Source: Streptomyces corynorhini
GTDB taxonomy: Bacteria > Actinomycetota > Actinomycetes > Streptomycetales > Streptomycetaceae
Direction of reading: 5' to 3'
Length of the DNA: 43,950 nucleotides
Assembly (NCBI RefSeq): GCF_003346515.1
Contig: NZ_QQNA01000046.1
Coordinates: 1 to 43,950 of the forward strand
Shown here: positions 26,337 to 36,570 of the stretch, piece by piece
Position numbering within the stretch: the stretch's first letter is position 1
Layout: every line of letters starts with the position of its first letter
Made by a program: the position numbers and the translations under genes
Notes under the pieces: model-generated
Seen by the model: the letters and a program-made list of their open reading frames with translations, nothing else
Told to the model about the DNA's origin: nothing
The model's database searches: none

Positions 26337-28839
26337 GCGCGCACCTCCGGTGTCGCGTCGGCCGGGGCGGCCGAGCCTGCTGGGGCGATCCGGACCAGGG
26401 TGCCGGGGGCGGCTCCGGTGTCCGCGAGGACGCCCGAGCCCGTGGAGTTCAGCGGCAGCCAGACCACCCGGTCGGGCATCACCGTCACCCGCAACGGGAA
26501 GGTGACCGCGCCCGCCGGTCCGCTGACGGCGAGTTCGTCGCCGTCCTTGACGCCGGTCTCCTCGGCCGTCGCGGCCGAGAGCCGGGCGACCGCCGCGTGG
26601 CGTGTGCCCGCCAGCGCGTCGTCGCCCTCCTGGAGCCGGCCCAGGTCGAGCAGGAGCCGGTGGCCGGCGAGGACCGCCTCGCCGGTGGCGGCGCGCGGGA
26701 CCGGCCGGGCCGACTCCCGCGGCTCGGTGGCGCGCGGCCCGTCCCAGCCGCCGAGCCGGTCCAGCTCACCGCGTGCGGCGCGCAGGTCCGGCAGGCCCAG
26801 ATGGGTGTCCAGCGCGTCCGCCAGCATGTGCAGCACGCGCGCGTCGCTCGGTGCGAGGCGCCGGGTCATCTGCTCGGGCTTCAGCGAAGCCTCGAACAGC
26901 CGGGCCCTGCCCTCCCAGTTGAGGAAGGTGCCGGGCTTCTCCGCGACGGCCGCGACCGGCAGGACCACATCGGCCCGCTCCGTGACCTCGCTGGGCCGCA
27001 GCTCCAGCGAGACGAGGAAGCCGACCGCGTCCAGCGCGGCCCGCGCGGCAGCCGGGTCGGGCAGGTCGGTGACCTCGACGCCCGCGACGAGCAGGGCGCT
27101 CAGCTCGCCGGTGGCGGCGGCCTCCACGATCTGGCCGGTGTCGCGCCCGTACCGGTGCGGCAGTTCGCGTACGCCCCAGACCGCCGCGGTCTCCTCACGG
27201 GCGCGCGGGTCGGTCGCCGGGCGCCCGCCGGGCAGCACCGAGGGGAGCGCGCCCGCCTCCAGGGCGCCGCGCTCACCCGCCCGGCGCGGGATCCACACCA
27301 GCCGGGCGCCGGTCGCGGTGGCCGCGCGCGCGGCGGCGGTCAGCCCGCCGGGCACGGCCGCCAGCCGCTCGCCGACGACGATCACCGCGCCGGGCTCGCG
27401 CAGCGCCGCGGCGGCCCGCTCACCGTCCGCGTCGAGCCCCGTCCGCCCGGCCAGCGCGTCCAGCCACTCGGTCTCGGTGCCGGGCGCGGCGGGCAGCAGC
27501 GTGCCGCCCGCCTTCTCCAGGCCCCGGGTGGCGAACGGCGCGAGCGAGAAGGTGCGCTGGCCGCGCTTGCGGTGCGCCTTGCGCAGCCGCAGGAAGACGC
27601 CGGGCGCCTCCTCCTCGGACTCGAATCCGGCGAGCAGGACCGCGGGTGCCTTCTCCAGCGCGGTGTACGTGATCCCCGTACCGTCCAGATCGCGGCCCCT
27701 GCCCGCGACATGCGCGGCCAGGAAGTCGGCCTCCTCGCCGCTGTGCACGCGGGCCCGGAAGTCGATGTCGTTGGTGTCGAGGGCGACCCGCGCGAACTTG
27801 GCGTACGCGTAGGCGTCCTCGACGGTGAGCCGGCCGCCGGTGAGCACTCCGGCCCGGCCGCGCGCGGCACTCAGCCCGCGCGCGGCGGCCTCCAGCGCCT
27901 CGGGCCAGCTGGCCGGGGCGAGGACCCCGTCCGCGTTCCGTACGAGCGGGGTGGTGAGCCGGTCGGGCTTCTGCGCGTAGCGGAAGCCGAACCGCCCCTT
28001 GTCGCACATCCACTCCTCGTTGACCTCGGGGTCGTCGGCCGCCATCCGCCGCATGACCTTGCCGCGCCGGTGGTCGGTACGGGTCGCGCAGCCGCCCGCG
28101 CAGTGCTCGCACACGCTCGGCGAGGACACCAGGTCGAAGGGGCGGGAGCGGAAGCGGTACGCCGCCGAGGTGAGCGCGCCGACCGGACAGATCTGGATGG
28201 TGTTCCCGGAGAAGTACGACTCGAACGGGTCGCCCTCGCCGGTGCCGACCTGCTGGAGCGCGCCGCGCTCGATCAGCTCGATCATCGGGTCGCCCGCGAC
28301 CTGGTTGGAGAAGCGGGTGCAGCGCGCGCACAGCACGCAGCGCTCACGGTCCAGCAGCACCTGCGTGGAGATCGGCACCGGCTTGGCGAACGTGCGCTTC
28401 TTGCCCTCGAAGCGGGAGTCGGCGGAGCCGACCTGCATCGCCTGGTTCTGCAGCGGGCACTCGCCGCCCTTGTCGCAGACCGGGCAGTCCAGCGGGTGGT
28501 TGATGAGCAGCAGCTCCATCACCCCGCGCTGGGCCTTCTCGGCGACCGGTGAGGTCAGCTGCGACTTGACGACCATGCCGTCGGTGCAGGTGATCGTGCA
28601 GGAGGCCATCGGCTTGCGCTGGCCCTCGACTTCGACGATGCACTGGCGGCAGGCGCCGGCCGGGTCGAGCAGCGGATGGTCACAGAAGCGCGGGATCTCG
28701 ATGCCGAGCAGTTCGGCGGCGCGGATCACCAGCGTTCCCTTGGGGACGGAGATCTCCACGCCGTCGATGGTCAGCGAGACGAGGTCCTGGGGCGGGACCG
28801 CCGCCTCGCCACCGCCCGCGGGGGCGGATGCGGTGACTG

Positions 28840-28843
<4 letters not shown>
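26333..28843 (-). CDS. nuoG: NADH-quinone oxidoreductase subunit G
   Basis: An 836-residue iron-sulfur subunit. N-terminal 2Fe-2S ligands C54, C65, C68, C82 (N1b); His-Cys3 4Fe-4S ligands H116, C120, C123, C129 (N5); 4Fe-4S ligands C169, C172, C175, C219 (N4). The extra N7 site is also present (C245, C248, C252, C280), as in E. coli and Thermus but not mitochondria. The rest is the degenerate molybdopterin-oxidoreductase domain, without evident catalytic ligands. It overlaps nuoF upstream and nuoH downstream by 4 nt each. Confidence 0.97.
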
Positions 28844-30200
<1,357 letters not shown>

Positions 30201-30204
<4 letters not shown>

Positions 30205-31052
30205 TCCCCCTCCTCGGCGGCGGGTCCGGCCGGGTGGTCCGGGTCGGAGGCCGACGTCTGCTGCGGCGCGTCGTGCGAGCTGAGGTGCTCGGCACCGGGG
30301 CGCGGTTCGTCCCTCGGGTACGCGCCGTCCCGGGGACGGACCACCCGCTGCGGGGCCTCGCCCTTGGCGAGGCGCAGCCCGACCAGCGAGGCGGGCCCGG
30401 CGCCGCCGGTGGCCTCGACGGCGCCGGGGCGCTCGTCGGGGAAGCCGGCCAGTATCCGCGCGGTCTTCTTGTACGTGCACAGCGGCGCGCCCCGGGTGGG
30501 CTCGACGGTGCGGCCGTCGCGCAGGTCGTCGACGAGCCGCTTGGCGCTCTGCGGGGTCTGGTTGTCGAAGAACTCCCAGTTGACCATCACCACGGGGGCG
30601 AAGTCGCAGGCGGCGTTGCACTCGATGTGTTCGAGCGTGATGCCGCCGTCCTCGGTCGTCTCGCCGTTGCCGACGCCGAGGTGCTCCTTCAGCGTGTCGA
30701 AGATGGCGTCGCCGCCCATCACCGCGCAGAGCGTGTTGGTGCAGACGCCGACCTGGTAGTCGCCGCCGGGCCGGCGCCGGTACATGGAGTAGAACGTGGC
30801 GACGGCGGTGACCTCGGCGGTGGTCAGGCCGAGCAGCCCGGCGCAGAAGGCCATCCCCGTACGGGAGACGAAGCCCTCCTCCGACTGCGTCAGGTGCAGC
30901 AGCGGGAGCAGCGCGGAGCGGCTGTCCGGGTACCGGGCGATGATCTCCTTCGCGTCGGTCTCCAGCCGGGCGCGCACATCGGCCGGGTAGTCCGGGGCGG
31001 GCAGCTGGGGCATGCCCAGGCTGACCTCGGAGTTGGGCGGTGTGGCTGTCAC
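30201..31052 (-). CDS. nuoE: NADH-quinone oxidoreductase subunit E
   Basis: A 283-residue thioredoxin-fold subunit holding 2Fe-2S cluster N1a: C104, C109, C145, C149 (CTNTLC and CNAAC). Beyond the core (to about residue 210) there is an atypical 70-residue hydrophilic tail rich in Pro, Asp, Glu and Arg. I chose the GTG at 31052: it overlaps the nuoD stop in GTGA and has GGGAGG 9 nt upstream. The ATG 13 codons further in is a weaker alternative. Confidence 0.95.
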
Positions 31053-32413
31053 CGGTCGACGCCTCCCATCACGGGGTCGATGGACGCCACGGCCACGATG
31101 ACGTCGGCGACCTGGCCGCCCTCGCACATCGCCGCCATGGACTGGAGATTGGTGAAGGACGGATCGCGGAAGTGGACCCGGTAGGGGCGGGTGCCGCCGT
31201 CGGAGACGACGTGCGCGCCGAGTTCGCCCTTGGGCGACTCCACGGCCGCGTACGCCTGGCCGGCCGGGACCCGGAAGCCCTCCGTCACCAGCTTGAAGTG
31301 ATGGATCAGGGCCTCCATGGACGTGCCCATGATGTTCTTGATGTGGTCGAGCGAGTTGCCGAGCCCGTCGGGGCCGAGCGCGAGCTGCGCGGGCCAGGCG
31401 ATCTTCTTGTCGGCGACCATCACGGGGCCCGGCTCCAGCCGGTCGAGGCACTGCTCCACGATCCGCAGCGACTGGCGCATCTCTTCGAGCCGGATGAGGA
31501 AGCGGCCGTACGCGTCGCAGGTGTCGGCGGTCGGGACGTCGAAGTCGAACGTCTCGTAGCCGCAGTACGGGTCGCTCCTGCGCAGGTCGTGCGGGAGCCC
31601 GGCGGAGCGCAGGACCGGGCCGGTGGCGCCGAGTGCCATGCAGCCGGTCAGGTCGAGGTGGCCGACGTCCTGCATACGGGCCTTGAAGATGGGGTTGCCG
31701 GTGGCGAGCTTGTCGTACTCCGGCAGGTTCCTGCGCAGCGTCTTCAGCAGCTCGCGCAGCTGGTCGGTGGCGCCGGGCGGCAGGTCCTGGGCGAGTCCGC
31801 CGGGGCGGATGAACGCGTGGTTCATCCGCAGTCCGGTGATCAGCTCGTAGGCGTCGAGAATCAGTTCACGATCGCGGAAGCCGTAGATCATGATCGTCGT
31901 CGCGCCCAGCTCCATACCGCCGGTGGCGATGCAGACGAGGTGCGAGGAGAGCCGGTTCAGCTCCATCAGCAGGACGCGGATGAGGGTGGCCCGGTCGGGG
32001 ACGGTGTCCTCGATGCCGAGCAGCTTCTCGACGCCCAGGCAGTACGCCGTCTCGTTGAAGAACGACGTCAGGTAGTCCATGCGCGTGACGAAGGTGGTGC
32101 CCTGCGTCCAGTTGCGGAATTCGAGGTTCTTCTCGATACCGGTGTGCAGATAGCCGATACCGCAGCGGGCCTCGGTGACGGTCTCGCCGTCGATCTCCAG
32201 GATCAGCCGCAGCACGCCGTGGGTGGAGGGGTGCTGGGGGCCCATGTTGACGACGATGCGTTCGTCGTCGGCCTTGGCGGCGGACTGGACGACCTCGTCC
32301 CAGTCGCCGCCGGTGACCGTGTACACGGTGCCCTCGGTGGTCTCCCTGGGGGTGGCGTCCTCGGGGAACGTGTCGCCGGGTGCCTCGCCTTGGGGTGCGT
32401 GGGGTGCAGACAT
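31049..32413 (-). CDS. nuoD: NADH-quinone oxidoreductase subunit D
   Basis: A 454-residue 49-kDa-type subunit that forms the quinone site with NuoB. HPSTHG (61-66) contains the quinone-proximal histidine, followed by [33 protein letters not shown] and the SPKGELG C-terminal signature. N-terminal about 45 residues are an acidic leader. The ATG shares one base with the nuoC stop (TGATG). The four nickel-ligand cysteines of related hydrogenases are absent, as expected. Confidence 0.97.
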   Translation of the reverse strand: MSAPHAPQGEAPGDTFPEDATPRETTEGTVYTVTGGDWDEVVQSAAKADDERIVVNMGPQHPSTHGVLRLILEIDGETVTEARCGIGYLHTGIEKNLEFRNWTQGTTFVTRMDYLTSFFNETAYCLGVEKLLGIEDTVPDRATLIRVLLMELNRLSSHLVCIATGGMELGATTIMIYGFRDRELILDAYELITGLRMNHAFIRPGGLAQDLPPGATDQLRELLKTLRRNLPEYDKLATGNPIFKARMQDVGHLDLTGCMALGATGPVLRSAGLPHDLRRSDPYCGYETFDFDVPTADTCDAYGRFLIRLEEMRQSLRIVEQCLDRLEPGPVMVADKKIAWPAQLALGPDGLGNSLDHIKNIMGTSMEALIHHFKLVTEGFRVPAGQAYAAVESPKGELGAHVVSDGGTRPYRVHFRDPSFTNLQSMAAMCEGGQVADVIVAVASIDPVMGGVDR

Positions 32414-33135
32414 CAGGAGTACGACCTCCGCTGGTCCGGAGCCGGGATCTGGGCGCCCTTGTACTCGACGGCGATGCCGCCGAGCGGGTAGTCCTTGCGC
32501 TGCGGGAAGCCCTGCCAGTCGTCCGGCATGAGGATCCGGGTCAGTGCGGGGTGGCCGTCGAAGATCAGGCCGAAGAAGTCGTATGTCTCGCGCTCGTGCC
32601 AGTCGTTGGTCGGATAGACCGGGACCAGGGACGGCACGTGCCGGTCGGCGTCCGGCGCGGAGACCTCGACCCGGATCAGCCGGCCGTGGGTGAGCGAGCG
32701 CAGGTGGTAGACGGCGTGCAGCTCGCGGCCCTCGTCGCCGGGGTAGTGGACGCCCGAGACGCCCGTACACAGCTCGAAGCGCAGCGCCGGGTCGTCGCGC
32801 AGGGTGCGGGCGACCTGGAGGAGGTGCTCGCGGGCGACGTGGAAGGTGAGTTCGCCGCGGTCGACGACCGTCTTCTCGATGGCGCTGCCGGGCGGCAGGC
32901 CCTGTTCCTCCAGCGCGCCTTCGAGTTCGTCGGCGATCTCGTCGAAGGATCCGCCGGGGCCGCCGTAGGGCCGGGGGGTCGCGCCCGGGAGCGTCACGGT
33001 CCTGACCAGACCGCCGTAGCCCGAGGTGTCGGCGCCGTTCTTGGCGCCGAACATGCCCTTCTGGACGCGGATGGGCTCGCCGGTGTCGTCGCGCGGGACG
33101 GGAACGCCGTCGCCGGGTCGCTGTTCGTCGCTCAC
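32413..33135 (-). CDS. nuoC: NADH-quinone oxidoreductase subunit C
   Basis: A 240-residue 30-kDa-type connecting subunit. Family signature [21 protein letters not shown] at about 180-200, followed by [11 protein letters not shown]. The N-terminal 60 residues are a Gly/Pro-rich extension. NuoC and NuoD are separate genes, unlike the fused NuoCD of E. coli. ATGA overlap with nuoB. Confidence 0.96.
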   Translation of the reverse strand: MSDEQRPGDGVPVPRDDTGEPIRVQKGMFGAKNGADTSGYGGLVRTVTLPGATPRPYGGPGGSFDEIADELEGALEEQGLPPGSAIEKTVVDRGELTFHVAREHLLQVARTLRDDPALRFELCTGVSGVHYPGDEGRELHAVYHLRSLTHGRLIRVEVSAPDADRHVPSLVPVYPTNDWHERETYDFFGLIFDGHPALTRILMPDDWQGFPQRKDYPLGGIAVEYKGAQIPAPDQRRSYS

Positions 33136-33686
33136 CGGAGAAGCCCTTTCATCTCGATCAACGGCAGCGCGTTGAGGGCGGCTTCCTCCGCCTCGCGGGC
33201 CGCCTCCTGCGCGTTGACCCCGAGCTTGGATCCCTGGACCTTCTCGTGGAGCTTGAGAATGGCGTCCATCAGCATCTCCGGTCGGGGCGGGCAGCCGGGC
33301 AAATAGATGTCAACCGGGACGACATGATCCACACCCTGCACAATCGCGTAATTGTTGAACATTCCGCCTGATGACGCACAAACCCCCATGGAGATGACCC
33401 ACTTGGGGTTGGGCATCTGGTCATAGACCTGTCGCAGCACCGGCGCCATCTTCTGGCTCACCCGTCCGGCCACGATCATCAGATCGGCCTGGCGCGGCGA
33501 GCCGCGGAAGACCTCCATGCCGAACCGCGCCAGGTCGTAACGGCCGGCGCCGGTCGTCATCATCTCGATGGCGCAGCAGGCGAGGCCGAAGGTCGCGGGG
33601 AACATGGACGACTTCCGCACCCAGCCGGATGCCTGTTCGACGGTGGTCAGCAGAAAGCCGCTCGGCAGCTTCTCTTCGAGTCCCAT
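33132..33686 (-). CDS. nuoB: NADH-quinone oxidoreductase subunit B (cluster N2)
   Basis: A 184-residue PSST-type subunit binding terminal cluster N2. Ligands: the tandem C37-C38 in GLACCAIE, C103 in [10 protein letters not shown] and C132 in LPGCPPRPE. It donates electrons to menaquinone. It lies 17 nt after nuoA and overlaps nuoC by 4 nt. Only slightly longer at the C-terminus (Ala/Glu-rich) than most. Confidence 0.97.
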   Translation of the reverse strand: MGLEEKLPSGFLLTTVEQASGWVRKSSMFPATFGLACCAIEMMTTGAGRYDLARFGMEVFRGSPRQADLMIVAGRVSQKMAPVLRQVYDQMPNPKWVISMGVCASSGGMFNNYAIVQGVDHVVPVDIYLPGCPPRPEMLMDAILKLHEKVQGSKLGVNAQEAAREAEEAALNALPLIEMKGLLR

Positions 33687-33703
33687 GGGTTCCCCTCAGC
33701 GCC

Positions 33704-34063
33704 TTAGTCCCATTCCAGACCGCCGCGCCGCCACACATACGCGTAGGCGACGAAGACGGTGAGCACGAAGAGGAGCATCTCCACGAGCCCGAAAATGCCC
33801 AGGGAGTCGAAGGTGACCGCCCAGGGGTAAAGGAAGACGACCTCGATATCGAAAATGATGAAGAGCATCGCCGTCAGGTAGTACTTGATGGGGAATCGGC
33901 CGCCCCCGGCGGGCGTCGGCGTGGGCTCGATGCCACACTCGTACGCATCAATTTTCGCCCGGTTGTAGCGTTTTGGGCCGATAAGCGTGGCCATGACCAC
34001 GGAGAAGATCGCAAACCCGGCCCCCAGGGCGCCGAGCACGAGGATGGGTGCGTAGGCATTCAC
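33704..34063 (-). CDS. nuoA: NADH-quinone oxidoreductase subunit A
   Basis: A 119-residue three-helix subunit, first gene of the operon. Signature DAYECGIEP (the cysteine in the loop that moves during turnover) and FPIKYYLTAMLFIIFDIEVVFLYPWAV, the conserved second helix with acidic residues. Purine-rich stretches AAGGAG and GAGGGG precede the ATG. A Rex-like operator sits about 93-110 bp upstream, so transcription probably responds to NADH/NAD+. Confidence 0.97.
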   Translation of the reverse strand: MNAYAPILVLGALGAGFAIFSVVMATLIGPKRYNRAKIDAYECGIEPTPTPAGGGRFPIKYYLTAMLFIIFDIEVVFLYPWAVTFDSLGIFGLVEMLLFVLTVFVAYAYVWRRGGLEWD

Positions 34064-34155
34064 GCCCCTCAGCTCCTTCCAGTCGTCCTTGACCGTTGGA
34101 TCGCACCGGGCGGTTCACGTCGCCGCCCCGGCACGGATCGCTGAAGATCGCGTAC

Positions 34156-34173
34156 ATGTGAGGCAGTTCACAA
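34156..34173 (-). promoter_or_regulatory. putative Rex operator (ROP) of nuo operon
   Basis: Read on the minus strand this is TTGTGAACTGCCTCACAT. It has the TTGTGAAC left half and TCACA right half of the Streptomyces Rex site (core TGTGAACGCGTTCACA), matching 13 of 18 positions of the extended dyad. It lies about 93 bp upstream of nuoA, just downstream of a TAGGAT -10-like hexamer, so bound Rex would block the promoter when NADH is low. Rex control of nuo is established in S. coelicolor; its use here is inferred. Confidence 0.75.
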
Positions 34174-34188
34174 GCCCGACTGCCCCGC

Positions 34189-34194
34189 ATCCTA
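34189..34194 (-). promoter_or_regulatory. candidate -10 of nuo promoter
   Basis: TAGGAT on the minus strand, a good match to the streptomycete housekeeping -10. The -35 at 18-19 bp is weak. A start near 34182 would put the Rex-like site at about +9 to +26. Confidence 0.35.
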
Positions 34195-34518
34195 TGCCGA
34201 GTGGTCTGTGATCTGCGACACGGGGTACAGCAACGTCTTTGTGATCTCCACCACCTGACGAAGGATCATGAAGTCGGATGAGCGGTGATCTTCGTACGCG
34301 AAGCCGCCACGTGATCACCAGATGTGACATTCGGGCTCGTTACCGCTGGTCGGAGCCTTGGCGCTCTATCAAGAGATGCAACCTACAAACAAATTGGCAA
34401 TGAGACACTTGTGAGTGATATGGCGCCGCACTCACCCGCACGAGGGGAGGGCGGGGACAGAAGTGGACACGTGCACGCGTTCACGAGCGAGTGCCGTGAT
34501 CACGACACCTCCCGAACA

Positions 34519-34535
34519 GTGACCCTTCTGTGACC
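34519..34535 (+). promoter_or_regulatory. direct repeat GTGACC-N5-GTGACC
   Basis: Two identical hexamers 11 bp apart, one helical turn, the layout bound by OmpR-family regulators such as MtrA. The second hexamer begins a GTG-N6-GNCAC element (34530-34543) that also fits the Streptomyces Crp motif. Position: about 250 bp before the NlpC/P60 start. Confidence 0.4.
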
Positions 34536-34718
34536 TGTGCCACTCACCCCCACCCCCCGGAGAAGCGGGCTTGGCCATGAGTTCGAAGGGGTGGTAAGCG
34601 GCGGGCAATTCGGACCTTTAACGGAAAGACCATGATCAAGCCCTTGATCGCCCATGCCCGTTTTGACCGTTACGGCGTCAATAAGGGTCTCCGCTCAGCG
34701 GATTCACAGATTCCGAAC

Positions 34719-34735
34719 GTAACTGTGGCGCAACC
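34719..34735 (+). promoter_or_regulatory. direct repeat GTAACT-N5-GCAACC
   Basis: A second direct repeat with the same 11-bp period, exactly 200 bp from the first and ending 8 bp before the candidate -35 at 34744. Position and form suggest a response-regulator (MtrA-like) site for the NlpC/P60 promoter. Confidence 0.4.
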
Positions 34736-34743
34736 CACGTTTC

Positions 34744-34771
34744 TTGACGAGAACCGGGTCCGGCCTGATAG
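34744..34771 (+). promoter_or_regulatory. candidate promoter of NlpC/P60 gene
   Basis: TTGACG (34744-34749), 16-bp spacer, TGATAG (34766-34771). Transcription would begin about 34777-34782, at or just before the ATG at 34782, which has no Shine-Dalgarno; this fits a leaderless mRNA. Confidence 0.5.
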
Positions 34772-34781
34772 CCGTGTACTC

Positions 34782-35657
34782 ATGTCCCACACCGCTCACA
34801 TACCCAGCCACCGGAAACCCCGCCGGAGTGCGCCCAAGGTCACCGTTCTCCGTGCCGGAGTCGCCGGTGGCGTTCTCAGCACGATCGCGGTGGCCGGTGC
34901 CGCCGGACCGGCCAACGCCGAGCCGGTGACCCAGACCATCGAGATGCCGACCCTCACCTCCGGACTCGCGAGCGACTTCGCCAAGTCCGCCGACGCCACC
35001 CAGCGAGTCGCCAACAACCTGGACCTGCGGGCCCAGGAGAGCGCCGCCATCACCAAGGCCACGAAGGCCGCCAAGACGGCGCACGCCGAGGCGGAGCGCA
35101 AGGCCGAGGCCGAAAAGAAGAAGAAGGCCGCCGCGGAGGCCCGCGCCAAGGCCGCGGCCGAGGCCGAGCGCGCCTCGCGCGACGCCCAGCGCACCACGCT
35201 GGCCGCCGCCGACTCGGGCTCGAACTACAGCTCGGGCTCCAGCTCCTCGGGTTCGAGCACCGGCACCACCGCCGCCTCGGCCCCGACCACCTCGACCGCC
35301 ACCGGCTCGGCCGCCGCCGTCGTGGCCTTCGTGCAGTCGCACGTGGGCGACGCGTACATCATGGGCTCCACCGGCCCCAACGCGTGGGACTGCTCGGGTC
35401 TCGTCCAGGCCGCGTACAACCAGATCGGTGTGAACCTCCCGCGTGTCTCGCAGTCGCAGTCGACGGCCGGCACGCAGGTCTCCCTCAGCAACCTCCAGCC
35501 CGGCGACATCCTCTACTGGGGCGGTGCGGGCAGCGCCTACCACACGGCCATCTACATCGGCGACGGCCAGTTCGTCGGCGCGCAGAACCCCAGCAAGGGC
35601 GTCGTGCAGGCGTCGCTGGACTACGACCCGCCGAGCGGCGCCGTCCGCGTCCTCTGA
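34782..35657 (+). CDS. secreted NlpC/P60 peptidoglycan endopeptidase
   Basis: A 291-residue exported cell-wall hydrolase. Signal peptide to about residue 46 (basic N-region, hydrophobic VLRAGVAGGVLSTIAVAGAA, cut after PANA). An Ala/Glu/Lys coiled coil (about 88-138) and a Ser/Gly/Thr linker (142-178) lead to the C-terminal NlpC/P60 domain (180-291), with catalytic C204 in NAWDCSGLVQAAY and H254 in AYHTAIYIGDG. It likely cleaves stem peptides during growth and sporulation. I chose the ATG at 34782 because the signal peptide starts there. An in-frame ATG at 34632 would prepend 50 residues of non-coding composition that contain the promoter and repeat. A strong terminator follows. Confidence 0.93.
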   Translation: MSHTAHIPSHRKPRRSAPKVTVLRAGVAGGVLSTIAVAGAAGPANAEPVTQTIEMPTLTSGLASDFAKSADATQRVANNLDLRAQESAAITKATKAAKTAHAEAERKAEAEKKKKAAAEARAKAAAEAERASRDAQRTTLAAADSGSNYSSGSSSSGSSTGTTAASAPTTSTATGSAAAVVAFVQSHVGDAYIMGSTGPNAWDCSGLVQAAYNQIGVNLPRVSQSQSTAGTQVSLSNLQPGDILYWGGAGSAYHTAIYIGDGQFVGAQNPSKGVVQASLDYDPPSGAVRVL

Positions 35658-35973
35658 CGCGCACCGCGACCGCGCGGCATCAGACCTGAGGCCCGTACCC
35701 CGCTGCTCGGGGGGTACGGGCCTCAGTCGTACCCGGGACGGCACCCGACGCCGTACGCGCCGCGGCCGTACCCGCGTTCGAGACGTACGCGACACGAATG
35801 GCGGACACCGGACAGAAGCGCGCCGGGACGCCCCACGTGGGTATGAGAGGTACAGCCGTCCAACGGGACGGCGGTGAACGGATCAGATCGCTCGCGCGTA
35901 GTAGTGAGTCAGCACCGCCTTGGATCACGCCTCGCACCAAGGGCGATCTCGACGCCCGGGAGGAACCCCCCAC
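35658..35973. other. intergenic, NlpC/P60 to GH25 gene
   Basis: 316 bp. Holds the 35686-35726 terminator, then GTACGCG/CGTAC-rich sequence with short partial palindromes, and the GH25 Shine-Dalgarno GGGAGGA (35958-35964). No other gene or convincing promoter hexamers seen. Confidence 0.5.
35686..35726 (+). terminator. terminator of NlpC/P60 gene
   Basis: A 16-bp perfect stem (35686-35701 with 35711-35726) and 9-nt loop, 28 bp after the stop. Confidence 0.88.
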
Positions 35974-36525
35974 ATGACCACCAAAGGCATCGACGTCTCG
36001 TCCCACCAAAGCGCCACCTACAGCACGGCCGGCCTCGACTTCGTCTTCGTCAAGGCCACCGAGGGCACGTCGTACATCAACCCCCGCATGACCGCCCAGG
36101 CAGCGCACGCCCGCGCCGCGGGACTCGTCGTCGGCTTCTACCACTTCCTGCGGCCCGGCGACATGAAGGCGCAGGCGAAGTACTTCGTGGAGAAGTGCGC
36201 CAGCATCGAGCACGACCCGCTGTTCGCCGACTGGGAGGACGACGGCGTCTCCAACGCCCAGAAGGACGCCTTCCTCGCCGAGGTGAAGCGGCTGCGCGGC
36301 GCCACCCACCGCGTCGGTCTCTACTGCGGCCAGTACTACTGGCTGCACCGCGACACGACGAGCAACGCGGGCGACGCCCTGTGGATCGCGGACTACGTAA
36401 CCGCGGGGAAGCCCCGCATCAAGGCCGCGTGGAAGTTCCACCAGTACACCGACAGCCCGGTCGACACGAACATCGGAGCGTTCGCCGACCGGGCCGCGCT
36501 GCGCGGCTGGGCGAAGAAGGGCTGA
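35974..36525 (+). CDS. GH25-family muramidase (Lyc25-type), no signal peptide
   Basis: A 183-residue single-domain glycoside hydrolase family 25 N-acetylmuramidase. It begins TTKGIDVSSHQ with D7, has FVFVKATEGTSY, and the catalytic DxE motif D86-W87-E88 in LFADWEDDG. Ends HQYTDSPVDTNIGAF, the usual last strand. GGGAGGA sits 9 nt before the ATG. No signal peptide, transmembrane helix or binding repeats are encoded, unlike secreted cellosyl-type enzymes, so export would need another route or lysis. It could be a domesticated phage endolysin, but there are no holin or phage genes beside it. It lies next to the NlpC/P60 endopeptidase. Confidence 0.92.
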   Translation: MTTKGIDVSSHQSATYSTAGLDFVFVKATEGTSYINPRMTAQAAHARAAGLVVGFYHFLRPGDMKAQAKYFVEKCASIEHDPLFADWEDDGVSNAQKDAFLAEVKRLRGATHRVGLYCGQYYWLHRDTTSNAGDALWIADYVTAGKPRIKAAWKFHQYTDSPVDTNIGAFADRAALRGWAKKG

Positions 36526-36570
36526 GGGACCGTGCCCGCGCGCCGCCCCGCTCACCGCCCCACCGGCCGC

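Larger units (their letters stand above)
34064..34781. other. 718-bp divergent regulatory region (nuoA / NlpC-P60 gene)
   Basis: The largest gene-free stretch, clearly AT-richer than its surroundings. Leftward part: Rex-like site 34156-34173 and a possible nuo -10 TAGGAT (minus strand, 34189-34194). Middle: GTGATCAC palindrome at 34311-34318. Rightward part: a candidate promoter TTGGCA-16-TGATAT (34394-34421), direct repeats GTGACC-N5-GTGACC (34519-34535) and GTAACT-N5-GCAACC (34719-34735), and a second candidate promoter TTGACG-16-TGATAG (34744-34771). I see no convincing ORF; the 69-codon frame at 34324 lacks a ribosome-binding site. Confidence 0.6.

Noticed and set aside
24741..27812. 1023-codon plus-strand open frame over nuoG-nuoI
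   Set aside because: Antisense frame with no recognisable motif; the nuo genes are certain.
32413..33135. nuoC and nuoD as a fused nuoCD
   Set aside because: A stop-start TGATG junction at 32411-32415 separates two normal-length proteins.
34324..34533. 69-codon frame in the regulatory region
   Set aside because: No Shine-Dalgarno, no domain, and it runs through candidate regulatory repeats.
34064..34781. c-di-AMP (ydaO) riboswitch before the NlpC/P60 gene
   Set aside because: Such switches precede streptomycete cell-wall hydrolases, but the conserved GGGGAACC and GGTGAATCC-like core segments are not present.
35974..36525. Prophage remnant
   Set aside because: Only a lone GH25 gene; no integrase, holin, tail or att-like repeats, and base composition matches neighbours.
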